Below are positions 5,495 through 6,081 of a stretch of DNA of 6,081 nt, one piece after another. Origin of the DNA: Actinomycetes bacterium. GTDB taxonomy: Bacteria; Actinomycetota; Acidimicrobiia; Acidimicrobiales; Acidimicrobiaceae. Location of the stretch: NCBI GenBank assembly GCA_021823045.1, contig JAKAPB010000138.1, forward strand, positions 1-6,081, in the 5' to 3' direction. The notes beneath the pieces are model-generated. The model saw only the letters and a program-made list of their open reading frames with translations. It searched no databases and was not told the origin of the DNA. A program made the position numbers and the translations under genes. Every line of letters begins with the position of its first letter. The first letter of the stretch is position 1.

Positions 5495-6081
5495 CAAATC
5501 CTGTGAATAATGCGTAGAACGTATTAGAACTATTTGTGATCCATGTATTGGATTAAGTACTCTCAATCTTCTGAAGTCTTTTCTTTGACTTTTCAGCTGA
5601 TACCTATCGCGAGGAAGCCAAAGCCCCCAAATTCGGTAGTGTGGCCAGGCACTATTTGCTTCGGATAACGTTGAACGCAAACGCCAGCTCCCCCCTCAAC
5701 TGCCTCGGAGATTGTTAACAGGTTGAATTCCGACGCTGTGCTTCTACTTCGAGGCTGGCAAGAGTCCACTCGATTGAGTCCTCGGGTCGCAAAAGCGATG
5801 GATAGAGCCTGAGAAGTAGAATTGGGTTTCGTATTGCGATTTGAGGTCGTGAATTGGCGTAGTTGGAAGCCCGATCCGCAAGTGGTTCTTTGTGTCAAGG
5901 GAGTTTTACGACCCATTGCTTCGGAGCGGGCGCCAGGAGTGGGTAGAAATAGTTCAACGTAGTACCGTTTGGTCTCTTTTTCAACGTCAGTTGGGCCCAG
6001 CTGTCCTAGACGACTTTTCGCTATTTCACCCGGCGGTAGCGAAATGGTTTGTCGTAGTTTCTGGGCGGTAGGAAAATTAAC
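5495..6081. other. Region without a recognisable gene at the right edge
   Basis: About 590 bases upstream of the TasA-like operon show no frame with a known family signature or a well-placed ribosome site. The longest open frame (5593-5916, - strand, 107 codons) reads as low-similarity, Arg/Ser/Thr-rich protein without domain signs and is probably chance. A + strand frame open from 5853 to the TAG at 6069-6071 contains FHPAVAKWF at 6024-6050, possibly a broken or coincidental helicase-like start. An 8-bp inverted repeat, TTTCGCTA/TAGCGAAA, lies at 6016-6044. The stretch may be long regulatory sequence plus decayed coding DNA. Confidence 0.5.

Noticed and set aside
5515..5530. Direct repeat TAGAAC at 10-base spacing
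   Set aside because: Two six-base copies in an AT-rich spacer are easily expected by chance, and no promoter could be placed with them.
5571..5596. Hairpin CTGAAGTC/GACTTTTCAG with a T-rich loop, considered as a terminator
   Set aside because: The stem has a 2-base bulge and no T-run follows on either strand, and there is no gene end nearby.
5593..5916. 107-codon - strand open frame upstream of the TasA-like promoter
   Set aside because: It has no clear ribosome site, hydrophobic pattern or recognisable motif. Its orientation would make it the gene just upstream of the operon, but nothing supports coding.

Overview
The window holds two unrelated blocks of genes. The G+C level is moderate: higher in the left half, visibly lower from about 3210 onward. 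The left half is a + strand ABC exporter pair. Its second subunit has a Gly-rich N-terminus and a long first extracellular loop, which I associate with actinobacterial exporters. Arg is often encoded by AGG in these genes. My best guess is an actinobacterium of moderate G+C, possibly an acidophile of the Acidimicrobiia. This is inference from style, not from a marker gene. Region 1 (1-3203): the C-terminal two thirds of one ABC half-transporter, running off the left edge, and a complete second half-transporter. They are translationally coupled through a TAATG overlap. The first subunit has Asp at the catalytic Glu position and Gln at the H-loop His. The second has intact Glu and His but a changed signature (LSAGQ). 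The two therefore look like a heterodimeric exporter with one working and one degenerate ATP site. Region 2 (3204-3669): spacer between convergent genes, with no convincing gene or terminator. Region 3 (3670-5500, - strand): a two-gene surface-protein module. A well-formed sigma70-type promoter (5436-5408), with an inverted repeat and paired direct repeats just upstream, reads into a roughly 105-nt leader. It is followed by a TasA/camelysin-like secreted protein (4519-5295). A 147-nt gap containing two hairpins then leads to a SipW-type (S26B, Ser-His) signal peptidase (3670-4371). By analogy with Bacillus TasA-SipW, the peptidase would process the secreted protein, which could then form surface or matrix fibres. 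The hairpins could set the ratio of substrate to peptidase. Region 4 (about 5495-6081): no recognisable gene. Near the right edge a short + strand frame contains FHPAVAKWF, which resembles the start of Lhr-type helicases but soon hits a stop. The most interesting element is the compact substrate-plus-peptidase module with its visible regulatory architecture. The basic protein families are known.
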